This document shows positions 1-7,604 of a stretch of DNA of 64,000 nt, one piece after another. A program made the position numbers and the translations under genes. The notes below the pieces were generated by a model. It was given only the letters and a program-made list of their open reading frames with translations. It did not search any database and was not told the origin of the DNA. The DNA is taken from contig JAIQFK010000006.1 of the NCBI GenBank assembly GCA_020073305.1, positions 1-64,000 of the forward strand, in the 5' to 3' direction. Position 1 is the stretch's first letter. Every line of letters starts with the position of its first letter. The stretch is from Terriglobia bacterium (GTDB lineage Bacteria > Acidobacteriota > Terriglobia > Bryobacterales > Bryobacteraceae).

Positions 1-2
1 CC

Positions 3-143
3 AATCTCTGGCTGAAAGAGAAGCTGAAGTTCCGGAGATTCTCGGTGCGGGGTCGCATCAAGGCGCGTGCCGAGGCGCTCCTGCATGCCCTGACATTCAA
101 TATCCAAAGGTTACTGAAAATCCAGCCCGCGCTGGCGGTGTAA
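3..143 (+). pseudogene. C-terminal remnant of a DDE transposase
   Basis: An open frame enters from the left edge and gives 46 residues before TAA at 141-143. It reads like the basic, helical tail of IS4/IS1182-type DDE transposases: a K-R-rich stretch, then G-R-I-K-A-R-A-E and a final H-A-L-T-F-N-I-Q-R-L-L segment. In the family this part follows the last catalytic acidic residue. The rest lies outside the window, so it may be the end of an intact element or a fragment; pseudogene is used only because no complete gene can be shown. The family name is tentative. Confidence 0.6.
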
Positions 144-212
144 CCGCCGCAGTAATCGGAACGCTTGGCACCGTCGGGAGTAAAATCGGATGCCGCACCA
201 CACAACGGATCC

Positions 213-230
213 GGCGTTTTGAAAAACGCC
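213..230. repeat. Perfect 8-bp palindrome behind the transposase tail
   Basis: GGCGTTTT and AAAACGCC face each other across a 2-base GA centre. The site lies 70 bases after the transposase stop and 49 bases before the stop of the minus-strand aldolase gene, so it sits between two converging genes. It could be a bidirectional terminator or part of the element end. Only the symmetry is directly seen. Confidence 0.45.
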
Positions 231-278
231 ATTACTTCACAGCTTCCAGACGCATTTTCTGTGATCTGCCCGCACCCG

Positions 279-1046
279 TCACTCCCTAATCACCTTCGCC
301 AGCTCCACCGCCCGCTCATACAACATCCCCGTATCATTACTACATCCCAGAAAAATCATCCCGCGCTCTTTCCAGAACCTCGCCAGCGACGCAGTCCGTG
401 TCTGCGTGCCGGGTGCAATCCCGCGCCGCACGCAACTGTCGCGAACCGCTTCCATGGCTTCTACCATCTTGGGATCTTGAAAATTGCCGGGCACGCCCAG
501 CGAGATGGAAAGGTCGGCGGGCCCAATCATGACGGCATCGATTCCCGGCACGGCCAGCAGTTCTTCCCGGGCTTCCACCGCGCGCCGCGTTTCAATCTGC
601 AGCACCACCATCGTATTGGCATTCACGTGCTCCATGATCTGAGTGAAGCTGAGCGGCTCGTAATCGATCTGCACGGCCGTCAGCCCGTAGCCGCGCACGC
701 CAAGCGGAGGAAACTTGGTCCAGCTCACGGCGCGCTCCAGAAGCTCCGGCGATTCCACGCGCGGAAACATGATGCCTTGCGCGCCGCAATCGAGCGCGCG
801 CGTCACCAGCGAATATTGCAGTTCCGCCACGCGCAAGATGGGACAAAAGTTCACCATCGCGGAAACGCGGCAGATGTCCTGCACGGTTTCCAGGTCGAAG
901 CCGCCGTGCTCGGTATCCACGAAGGCCCACTGGAACCCGGCGGCGGCCAGCATTCTCGGAATTTCCGGTGAGCGGAGCTGCCCGAAGCCCGTGCCAAGCT
1001 GCAGCTTGCCTGCACGGAGGTTTTGCTTAACGAGATTTGTGCGCAT
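279..1046 (-). CDS. HpcH/HpaI family aldolase
   Basis: Predicted class II (metal-dependent) pyruvate aldolase of 255 residues, the usual length. Members split 2-keto-3-deoxy acids or 2,4-dihydroxy-2-oxo acids into pyruvate and an aldehyde in the cytosol. Catalytic residues align with HpaI: His47 in the D-T-E-H-G-G block, Arg72, and metal ligands Glu152 (Q-I-E-T) and Asp178 (G-P-A-D-L-S). It starts 6 bases after the bshC stop and is probably the last gene of the dxr-rseP-bshC run. The true substrate cannot be told; rhamnonate- or hydroxyheptenedioate-type aldolases are the nearest relatives. Confidence 0.88.
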   Translation of the reverse strand: MRTNLVKQNLRAGKLQLGTGFGQLRSPEIPRMLAAAGFQWAFVDTEHGGFDLETVQDICRVSAMVNFCPILRVAELQYSLVTRALDCGAQGIMFPRVESPELLERAVSWTKFPPLGVRGYGLTAVQIDYEPLSFTQIMEHVNANTMVVLQIETRRAVEAREELLAVPGIDAVMIGPADLSISLGVPGNFQDPKMVEAMEAVRDSCVRRGIAPGTQTRTASLARFWKERGMIFLGCSNDTGMLYERAVELAKVIRE

Positions 1047-1052
1047 GAAAAC

Positions 1053-2630
1053 TTAGGCTACCAGCAGTTGATGGTCGGGACAATCGAGATTGATGTTGTC
1101 CGCGAGTTCATTGATCAATGCGAATCCGTGTTTGGCGAGGAAGGGAATCATGGAATACAGGCGCTCTTGCAGGTGCTTCCGCGGATAGATGAGGCCCGAG
1201 AGATAACTGGCATCGTGCGACGCTCTTTCATCACGCGCCATCATTTCGCGCCCCACCTTGCGCTCGATTTTGGAAAGCTGGTACTCGATCTTGCCGTAGC
1301 TCTTGCGCACGGCGGCATCGAGCGTCGGGTCGAAGGCGGCCAGCTCGGTTTCCAGCCTCTCCACCGCCTGGCTTAAGGCGCCGCGCGTCTCCTCCACCAC
1401 ACCGCGAAGCCCCTGCGGAACCAGCGCCGCGGCAATCCTCTCGCGCAGGGCGTCTTCGCCGTGAAAGAAATCATTGAGGCAGAGCTGGTAACGGTTCATG
1501 AGCTTGCGGCCGCGCTGATCCACAATGGTAAAGCCGCTGCGATGCACGGGCACGGGCATTCGGCCCAGGAGCGTGCGGTACAGGACGGCCGATTGCGCCA
1601 GATATGCCAGCTCCGCCGGTCCGCCGATATAGGCGACCGTGGGCAGAATCGAATCCTGCACCACGGGCCGCAGCAGAGCGTTGGGCGAAATGTGGTCGGC
1701 GCGTTCGATCAGCTCTTCGGACGAGAAACGCCCGTCGGGAGAAAGATAGTTTCCGTTGCGCCTGCGCAGAGCGAGCCGGCGTCCGTTCTCCAGCAGGAAG
1801 AAGAAGGATGTCTCTTCCTCCACGTGGACCTGGGCGTGATACCCAGCGGCGTTCAGTTCGCGATTGCGCGCCAGCACCAGCTTTTTCAGCTCCTGCGCAT
1901 GCTCCAGCGCCGCGCGAATGGTGGGCGCGGCCAGCGCCCGCACGGCCGGCGCCATCGGATCGATCTGCAGAATTCCGAAGCCCCTCAGTAAATCGCGCAG
2001 CAGTTCGCTGAATGCCTGGCCCAGCGTCCGGCCGGGAAGGTAGGCCATCGCCACGCGGTCGGCCACTTCCGGGCCAAACGGAAATTCACGCAGCGCCTCG
2101 CGCAAGCTGTCGATCGGAACCGAAGTGAGCCTCACTTCTCCCACCGGCTGGCCCGCACCTGAGGAGCCGTTGATCTCGAGCTGCACCGGCTGATGGTCCC
2201 CGTCGAAAACCCAGACGTGGTTGACTTCGGCGAAGTCGTGATCTTCGGTGGCCAGCCAGAACACCGGCACCGCGGGGATGCCGCGGCCGGTCAGTTCCTT
2301 TGCCAGGCGCGCCGCCGTGAGCGCTTTGTAGATGGTGTAGGCCGGTCCGGAGAAAAGCCCCACCTGCTGCCCTGTGACCACGGCCACGGTGCCCGGCTGA
2401 GCCAGCAAGTCGAGAGAGTCGCTGGGCCCGTTCTGCTCGCGCAACGCGGAAACCAGAGCCGCCCGGCGATCCGGGCTGAGATCGATCTGCTTGGCCGCCG
2501 CAGCGTAAGAGTCAGGATCTTGGGAGATGTGAGGATAAAAACTGCGGACCCGGTCGGGATGATATACCAGATCCGCGAACAGCTTGGTGGTGTGCGGCAA
2601 CTCCGTCTGGCGGACGCAGGTACATTCCAT
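1053..2630 (-). CDS. bshC: Bacillithiol biosynthesis cysteine-adding enzyme BshC
   Basis: Predicted ligase that adds cysteine to glucosaminyl-malate in the last step of bacillithiol synthesis. The 525 residues are typical. Family hallmarks are T-G-Q-Q-V-G-L-F-S-G-P at about 86-96, followed by A-T-E-D-H-D-F-A-E-V-N-H at about 127-138, which form the nucleotide-binding Rossmann-like core. A lysine- and glutamate-rich helical segment at about 410-460 matches the BshC coiled coil. bshA and bshB are not in the window. It lies 68 bases downstream of rseP on the same strand. Acidobacteria are among the phyla in which bacillithiol genes are known. Confidence 0.93.
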   Translation of the reverse strand: MECTCVRQTELPHTTKLFADLVYHPDRVRSFYPHISQDPDSYAAAAKQIDLSPDRRAALVSALREQNGPSDSLDLLAQPGTVAVVTGQQVGLFSGPAYTIYKALTAARLAKELTGRGIPAVPVFWLATEDHDFAEVNHVWVFDGDHQPVQLEINGSSGAGQPVGEVRLTSVPIDSLREALREFPFGPEVADRVAMAYLPGRTLGQAFSELLRDLLRGFGILQIDPMAPAVRALAAPTIRAALEHAQELKKLVLARNRELNAAGYHAQVHVEEETSFFFLLENGRRLALRRRNGNYLSPDGRFSSEELIERADHISPNALLRPVVQDSILPTVAYIGGPAELAYLAQSAVLYRTLLGRMPVPVHRSGFTIVDQRGRKLMNRYQLCLNDFFHGEDALRERIAAALVPQGLRGVVEETRGALSQAVERLETELAAFDPTLDAAVRKSYGKIEYQLSKIERKVGREMMARDERASHDASYLSGLIYPRKHLQERLYSMIPFLAKHGFALINELADNINLDCPDHQLLVA

Positions 2631-2698
2631 GCAAAACTCAGGTTATCAGATGTTAGACGAGGCTTGGAGGATTCAGTGATCCCGCCCCTGTGAACTTT

Positions 2699-4027
2699 CT
2701 AGCCTGCCGGTAGAATCTTGGAAATGTCGTTGTAAATCACGAAGGCGACCACAACCATGAGGAAGACAAACCCCACCTTGAACACGGTTTCCTTCACCTG
2801 AAGGCTCAGGTCGCGCCGCATCAGCATCTCGATCACCAGCAGCAGGATGACGCCGCCGTCGAGAATCGGAATCGGTAACAAGTTAAAAATGGCCAGGTTC
2901 AGGCTCACCATGGACATGAGCATGATGAAGGCGGACGGGCCTATACGGGCGGCTTCACCCGAAAGCTGCGCGATGCGGATGGGGCCTTGGATCGACTTCG
3001 GCGACATGCGCCGCTCGATAATCCCGCGCAGGAATTTGAAGATCAGCGTCGCACCCTTCATGTTCTGGTCGATGGATTCATTCAGAGCTTCGGCGAAGGA
3101 CAACCGGGTGGTCACTATTTTCAGGTGAGGCTCGGGCCTGAATCCCACCACCCAGCGGATGGGGCCGGTGTCGATCTTCCGGTACACGGGGGTGAGCATG
3201 ACGGTCTGGCGCTTCCCGCTGCGCTCAAAGACAAGCTCCACCGGCTTGCCCTGCGAGGTTTGAATAATCTCCTGAAATGTGAACATCGACTGGATGGGAA
3301 GGCCGTTGGCGCTCAACAGGAGGTCGCCTTTCTGCAGCCCTGCCTTCTCCGCGGGCATTCCGGCCGAGAGATCGCCAACCTGTACCTCGGCTCGCGACGC
3401 CCACCCCACCGTGCCCATTTCGCTGCGGTCGTCCAGCATCGGAGTCACGGTCGTTTGTATCGTCTTGCCGCTCCGCTCCACCGTGACGTCCAGCGGGCGC
3501 CCGGCCGCGGCAACTTCTTTCAGGCTGATGTCCTCCCAGGTGGGCTTGTTCTTGCCATCGAAGCGGACAATCAGGTCGCCCTCCTGGAGGCCCGCCTTGG
3601 CCGCCGGCGAGTCTTTGGCTACGTGGGCGATGATCGCCGGTTGATCCGAACCGGCCACTCTTTCGTACTTCACCATGAACAGGCCGGTGAGCAGGCCCAC
3701 GGCAAGAATGACGTTCATGAACGGGCCCGCGAACCCGATGATCAATCGCTGCCAGCGCGGCTTCGCTAAAAAGCTGCGGGGGTCGTCGGCATCCTCATCC
3801 CCCGGCTGCTCGCCCGTCATCTTGACGTAACCGCCGAAAAGGATGGCAGAGAACCGGTAATCCGTGTCGCCTTTGCGGAATCCGAACAGCCGTGGCCCGA
3901 AGCCAAAGCTGAACACCTCCACGCGGACATCGAACCACCGGGCGGCCCAGAAGTGGCCCGCTTCATGGATGATGATCATCACTCCGATGAGCACCAGCAG
4001 CCAGAGAACGTTTTGCACAACAAACAT
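2699..4027 (-). CDS. rseP: Site-2 zinc metalloprotease RseP
   Basis: Inner-membrane intramembrane protease of 442 residues that cleaves anti-sigma factors and leftover signal peptides. Zinc motif H-E-A-G-H is at residues 21-25 in the first membrane segment, and the third ligand motif L-D-G-G lies in a late membrane segment. Two PDZ domains follow each other in the periplasmic part (about 125-200 and 205-290), as in E. coli RseP. Its start is 4 bases after the dxr stop, so the two are almost certainly cotranscribed; this pairing is common in bacteria. No matching anti-sigma gene is seen here. Confidence 0.95.
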   Translation of the reverse strand: MFVVQNVLWLLVLIGVMIIIHEAGHFWAARWFDVRVEVFSFGFGPRLFGFRKGDTDYRFSAILFGGYVKMTGEQPGDEDADDPRSFLAKPRWQRLIIGFAGPFMNVILAVGLLTGLFMVKYERVAGSDQPAIIAHVAKDSPAAKAGLQEGDLIVRFDGKNKPTWEDISLKEVAAAGRPLDVTVERSGKTIQTTVTPMLDDRSEMGTVGWASRAEVQVGDLSAGMPAEKAGLQKGDLLLSANGLPIQSMFTFQEIIQTSQGKPVELVFERSGKRQTVMLTPVYRKIDTGPIRWVVGFRPEPHLKIVTTRLSFAEALNESIDQNMKGATLIFKFLRGIIERRMSPKSIQGPIRIAQLSGEAARIGPSAFIMLMSMVSLNLAIFNLLPIPILDGGVILLLVIEMLMRRDLSLQVKETVFKVGFVFLMVVVAFVIYNDISKILPAG

Positions 4028-4031
4028 ATCG

Positions 4032-5264
4032 TTAAGCTCTCACCGGCGGCGCGGTCTTCGAAGCGGCGAGTCCCAAAGCGGATACTGCTCCCACTTTGGC
4101 GTCTCGCGCAATCAGCTCACGAGCCAGAGCGCGTGACTCCTTGTCCAATTCGAGAATATCATCGATCGTGGCCGGTTGCCGGTTCGCCACTTTCGATACG
4201 GTGTGTTCGACAACTTTATAGATCGACGGAAAACTGATCTTGCGTGCCAGAAAAGCTTCCACCGCTACTTCATCGGCGGCGTTCAGCGTACAGGTCGCCG
4301 AACCGCCCGCCCGCTGGCACTCGTACGCCAGTTTCAGCAGCGGGAATTTTTCCAGATCCGGCGGGCCGAATTCCCAGCGCCGCGCCTGGCTCCAGTCGAT
4401 CTTCGGCACCGGCGCCTGCGACCGTTCCGGGTACGTCAACGCGTACTGAATCGGCATGCGCATGTCCGTGGCGGAAATCTGCGCCATCACGCTGCCATCG
4501 CTGTACTCGATCATGGCGTGCACAGAGGATTGCGGATGAATGACTACATCGACCTGCGCAGGTGTGAAACCGAACAGCCAGCAGGCTTCGATCACTTCGA
4601 AACCTTTGTTCATCAACGTCGCGGAATCGATCGTGATTCGATTTCCCATCTTCCATGTGGGATGCTTCAGCGCGTCCTCAGGGGTCACCAATGCGAGCTG
4701 CGAGATGGGTGTGGTGCGAAAAGGCCCGCCCGACGCGGTCAGGATCAGCTTGGTCACCTCCGCGCGGTTTCCGGCCCGCAGACATTGGTGGGCGCCGTTG
4801 TGCTCGCTGTCGATGGGGATCAGGTCCGCTCCGCTCTCGCGGACCGCGTCCATCACCAGTCTGCCGCCCGAAACCAGCACTTCCTTGTTTGCCAAGCCGA
4901 CGCGTTTGCCCGCGCGCACCGCTTCGTAGGTGGCGCGGAGTCCGGTAACGCCCACGATCGCCGAGATGACCACGTCCACTTCCGGGGCCGTCGCCATCGC
5001 GACCAGTGCCTGCGGCCCGGTTGTCAGCTCCGGCCATTGGGACTTGGGAAGTGCAGCGAGCTTTCCCGCGAGTTGGTCTTTGCCTTCCCTTTCGGGCAAA
5101 GCTACCACGCTTGGATGGAATTCAAGAATCTGCTCGGCGAGGAGGTCGATATTGCGGCCCGCCGCGAGCCCATACACTTGGTATCGGTGGCTGTTCTGCC
5201 GGATGACGTCCAGCGTGTTGGTCCCAATCGAGCCGGTGGAGCCTAGAACCGTAAGGCGGGACAT
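4032..5264 (-). CDS. dxr: 1-deoxy-D-xylulose 5-phosphate reductoisomerase
   Basis: Converts DXP to 2-C-methyl-D-erythritol 4-phosphate with NADPH, the committed step of the non-mevalonate isoprenoid pathway. The N-terminal dinucleotide motif G-S-T-G-S-I-G is at 8-14. Substrate and metal blocks are all present: N-K-E-V-L-V, I-D-S-E-H-N-G, A-S-G-G-P-F-R, M-G-N-R-I-T-I-D-S-A-T-L-M-N-K-G and H-P-Q-S-S-V-H. I placed the start at M-S-R-L because the Rossmann strand begins there; a longer frame reaches 5321. No clear ribosome binding site precedes either start. It is the first gene of the dxr-rseP run. Confidence 0.95.
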   Translation of the reverse strand: MSRLTVLGSTGSIGTNTLDVIRQNSHRYQVYGLAAGRNIDLLAEQILEFHPSVVALPEREGKDQLAGKLAALPKSQWPELTTGPQALVAMATAPEVDVVISAIVGVTGLRATYEAVRAGKRVGLANKEVLVSGGRLVMDAVRESGADLIPIDSEHNGAHQCLRAGNRAEVTKLILTASGGPFRTTPISQLALVTPEDALKHPTWKMGNRITIDSATLMNKGFEVIEACWLFGFTPAQVDVVIHPQSSVHAMIEYSDGSVMAQISATDMRMPIQYALTYPERSQAPVPKIDWSQARRWEFGPPDLEKFPLLKLAYECQRAGGSATCTLNAADEVAVEAFLARKISFPSIYKVVEHTVSKVANRQPATIDDILELDKESRALARELIARDAKVGAVSALGLAASKTAPPVRA

Positions 5265-5379
5265 GGAGAGAGGAGTAACTGCAACGATCATATCATGACG
5301 GTCGCAGCGTCTCGCCTTCACGAATGTAAACCGTCTTCCGCAGATTAGAATCGAGTGGCTGTTGAATTCTTTTTTTGGA

Positions 5380-5471
5380 AACCTCTAAACCCTTTCGGGC
5401 GCCGGGGAGGATTGCTTCAGGGGTCTTTATTTAGAGGTTAGTCTCGCTTTGGTGGGAGTTGCCTCCCCGGC
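5380..5471. repeat. Two interleaved 10-bp inverted repeats
   Basis: The 260-base gap between the dehydrogenase stop and dxr holds two perfect inverted repeats. AACCTCTAAA at 5380-5389 pairs with TTTAGAGGTT at 5430-5439. GCCGGGGAGG at 5401-5410 pairs with CCTCCCCGGC at 5462-5471. The arms alternate (left 1, left 2, right 1, right 2), so an RNA could form a pseudoknot or switch between two exclusive stems. It sits 116 bases or more upstream of the dxr start on the minus strand. It may be a leader element, a transcript end of the dehydrogenase, or a dispersed repeat. Confidence 0.55.
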
Positions 5472-5524
5472 TTGATTCCAATATTAGGATATCTTGAAAA
5501 CATTTGCAACCAAAATTTGTATTC

Positions 5525-6421
5525 CTAAGAGCGAGGCCGTACCTCGATTCCTACAATTGACTCTAAAACTTTGATTGTAGAGCAGATATCCTCTTCAGCA
5601 TGCCCTTGGGCGATGGCGGCTTGAAACATCTGCCGGGTAAGACCTGTCAGAGGGAGCGGCACATTCAGCTCTTGGCCCGATTCCAGCATCAGTCCGATGT
5701 CCTTGTCCATCCATTTCACGGAGAACTGGGGGCTGAAGTCACGGTTGAAAACATAGGGCGCTTTGAACTCGATTAAGCCCGACTTGGCGGCGCTGTTGGA
5801 GAGGATTTCGAGCATCAGCTTGGGGTCCACGCCTCCCTTGGTGGCCAGGATCATGCCCTCGTTGAACGCCTGTAGAATGTTGGAAAGAATCAAGTTCTGC
5901 GACAGCTTGGCCTGCAGCCCCATCCCCGCGCTGCCGCAATAATAGATGCGCTTCCCCATAGGCTCCATCCAGGGCCGGATCTTGTCTAAAAGCGCTTGGT
6001 CTCCACCCGCCATGAAGGTAAGGGTGCCGGCGTTCGCTCCCGGGGTTGAGCCGGTGCAGGGAATGTCGAGATAGTGGACCCCTTTTTTCGCCAGCGCAGC
6101 ACCGATTTTGCGGCTTCCGCTGGGCGAGATGGTACTGGCGTCGGCGACGATGGCGCCGGGCCGGGCGCCGGCCATCACGCCATCTTCACCCAGGATGACT
6201 TGCTGGGCCATGGCCGGCGTGCCCACGCACAGGAAGATGCACTCGGCGTCCTGTGCCACTTCTTTAGGTGTACTGGCGAACTTCCCCTTTTCGGCGGCGG
6301 CCAGTTCTTTGGCCTTGCTCGACGTATGCGACCACAACGCCACTTCGTGGCCTGCGCGCAGCAGATTGCGCGCCATCGGATAGCCCATGATTCCGAGTCC
6401 CAGAAATCCCAGCTTCGCCAT
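5525..6421 (-). CDS. NAD(P)-dependent beta-hydroxyacid dehydrogenase (3-hydroxyisobutyrate / tartronate semialdehyde type)
   Basis: Member of the GarR/MmsB/GLYR family, 298 residues, oxidising or reducing small beta-hydroxyacids. The N-terminal Rossmann motif G-L-G-I-M-G-Y-P is at about 7-14. The substrate block D-I-P-C-T-G-S-T-P-G matches the family D-A-P-V-S-G motif, and a lysine in G-M-G-L-Q-A-K-L-S-Q-N is the expected catalytic base. Start chosen at 6421 because AGGAG lies 9 bases upstream and the Rossmann strand begins directly; a longer frame to 6481 would overlap the divergent gene's promoter. Substrate not determinable. Confidence 0.88.
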   Translation of the reverse strand: MAKLGFLGLGIMGYPMARNLLRAGHEVALWSHTSSKAKELAAAEKGKFASTPKEVAQDAECIFLCVGTPAMAQQVILGEDGVMAGARPGAIVADASTISPSGSRKIGAALAKKGVHYLDIPCTGSTPGANAGTLTFMAGGDQALLDKIRPWMEPMGKRIYYCGSAGMGLQAKLSQNLILSNILQAFNEGMILATKGGVDPKLMLEILSNSAAKSGLIEFKAPYVFNRDFSPQFSVKWMDKDIGLMLESGQELNVPLPLTGLTRQMFQAAIAQGHAEEDICSTIKVLESIVGIEVRPRS

Positions 6422-6491
6422 GTATCGATTCTCCTGTCGGTAAGAACCGCAATTGTACGATGCAGCGGGCATGTGCGACAATTGCCGTCCG
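6422..6491. promoter_or_regulatory. Shared divergent promoter region of two dehydrogenase genes
   Basis: The 70 bases between the two start codons must hold promoters for both directions. The minus-strand AGGAG ribosome binding site lies here. I cannot name convincing -35 or -10 hexamers. Confidence 0.4.
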
Positions 6492-7469
6492 ATGAAACCT
6501 CATGTTTTGGTGACGAAACGCATCTATCCTGAAGCCATTGCCTATCTGAAACAGCACGCCGAGGTTGATTATGCCGAATCCGACGATGGGCTGAGCGCCG
6601 ATGAGCTTCTGGTGCGCGCGCGCGACAAGCAAGGGCTGGTCAGCCAGCTTACCGACAAGTTCAGCGCGGCGGTGATCGACCAGCTCGATGGGGTGCGTGT
6701 CATTGCCAATGTCGCGGTGGGCTTCGACAACATTGACGTGCCGGCAGCGACGCGCCGGAAGATTCTCGTCACCAACACGCCGGAAGTCCTGACCGATACG
6801 ACGGCGGACTTCGCGTTCGCGCTCTTGATGGCGGCGGCACGGCGGGTTGTCGAAGGGCATCAATTCGTACATTCGGGCAAGTGGACCAAGTGGCGCATCG
6901 ATCTGCTGGTGGGCCAGGACATCCATCACCGCACGCTGGGGATTTTCGGTATGGGGCGCATCGGGCAGGCGGTGGCGCGCCGCGGCCGCGGTTTTTCGAT
7001 GCGCATTCTCTATCACGATGCGGTGTGCGCGCCCGAGAGCGTCGAGCGCGAGTTGGGCCTGGAGTTCGTGACGGCTGAGCGGCTGTTGCGCGAGTCCGAT
7101 TTCGTAAGCCTGCACGTGCCCCTGATGCCGGAGACGCGGCACATGATGAGCGCCGAACAGTTCCGCATGATGAAGCCCACGGCGATTCTGGTGAACACCT
7201 CGCGCGGCCCGGTGGTGGATGAAGCCGCGCTGGCAGAGGCGCTGGAGAAGCGAGTGATTGCAGGTGCGGGCATCGATGTGTTTGAGAACGAGCCGCGGGT
7301 CGATCCGAAACTGTTGACGCTGGAGAACGTGGTGCTCGCGCCGCACATTGCCAGCGCTTCGGTGGACACGCGAAAGAAAATGTCCATGATGGCTGCGGAG
7401 AACGCGGTGGAGGCGCTCGAAGGACGGCGGCCGGCGAATTTGCTGAATCCGGAGGCGGCGCCTCAATAG
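6492..7469 (+). CDS. D-isomer-specific 2-hydroxyacid dehydrogenase (glyoxylate/hydroxypyruvate reductase-like)
   Basis: NAD(P)-dependent reductase of 2-keto acids such as glyoxylate or hydroxypyruvate, 325 residues from the start used. The nucleotide motif G-M-G-R-I-G is in the middle. The catalytic set is complete: Arg in N-T-S-R-G-P-V-V-D, Glu in F-E-N-E-P, and His in A-P-H-I-A-S-A-S. Start at 6492 gives M-K-P-H-V-L-V-T, the normal family beginning; the open frame extends to 6453 without homology. It is divergent from the beta-hydroxyacid dehydrogenase, which suggests a joint role in C2/C3 acid metabolism (inference). Confidence 0.9.
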   Translation: MKPHVLVTKRIYPEAIAYLKQHAEVDYAESDDGLSADELLVRARDKQGLVSQLTDKFSAAVIDQLDGVRVIANVAVGFDNIDVPAATRRKILVTNTPEVLTDTTADFAFALLMAAARRVVEGHQFVHSGKWTKWRIDLLVGQDIHHRTLGIFGMGRIGQAVARRGRGFSMRILYHDAVCAPESVERELGLEFVTAERLLRESDFVSLHVPLMPETRHMMSAEQFRMMKPTAILVNTSRGPVVDEAALAEALEKRVIAGAGIDVFENEPRVDPKLLTLENVVLAPHIASASVDTRKKMSMMAAENAVEALEGRRPANLLNPEAAPQ

Positions 7470-7604
7470 GTAATGGATGCGAACCGCGAGGCTCCCGGCA
7501 AAACAACCGGCATGGCGAGTTCGTTGGCACGGTTTTCCGTAAGGCCTCGAGTAACTTGAACCGCTGCGCGGGAAACCGTAGACTTACAGGATTCACCCAT
7601 TCCG

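Noticed and set aside
6264-7466. Long 400-codon minus-strand frame opposite the 2-hydroxyacid dehydrogenase
   Set aside because: His/Arg-rich translation without family features; it mirrors codons of the clear plus-strand dehydrogenase.
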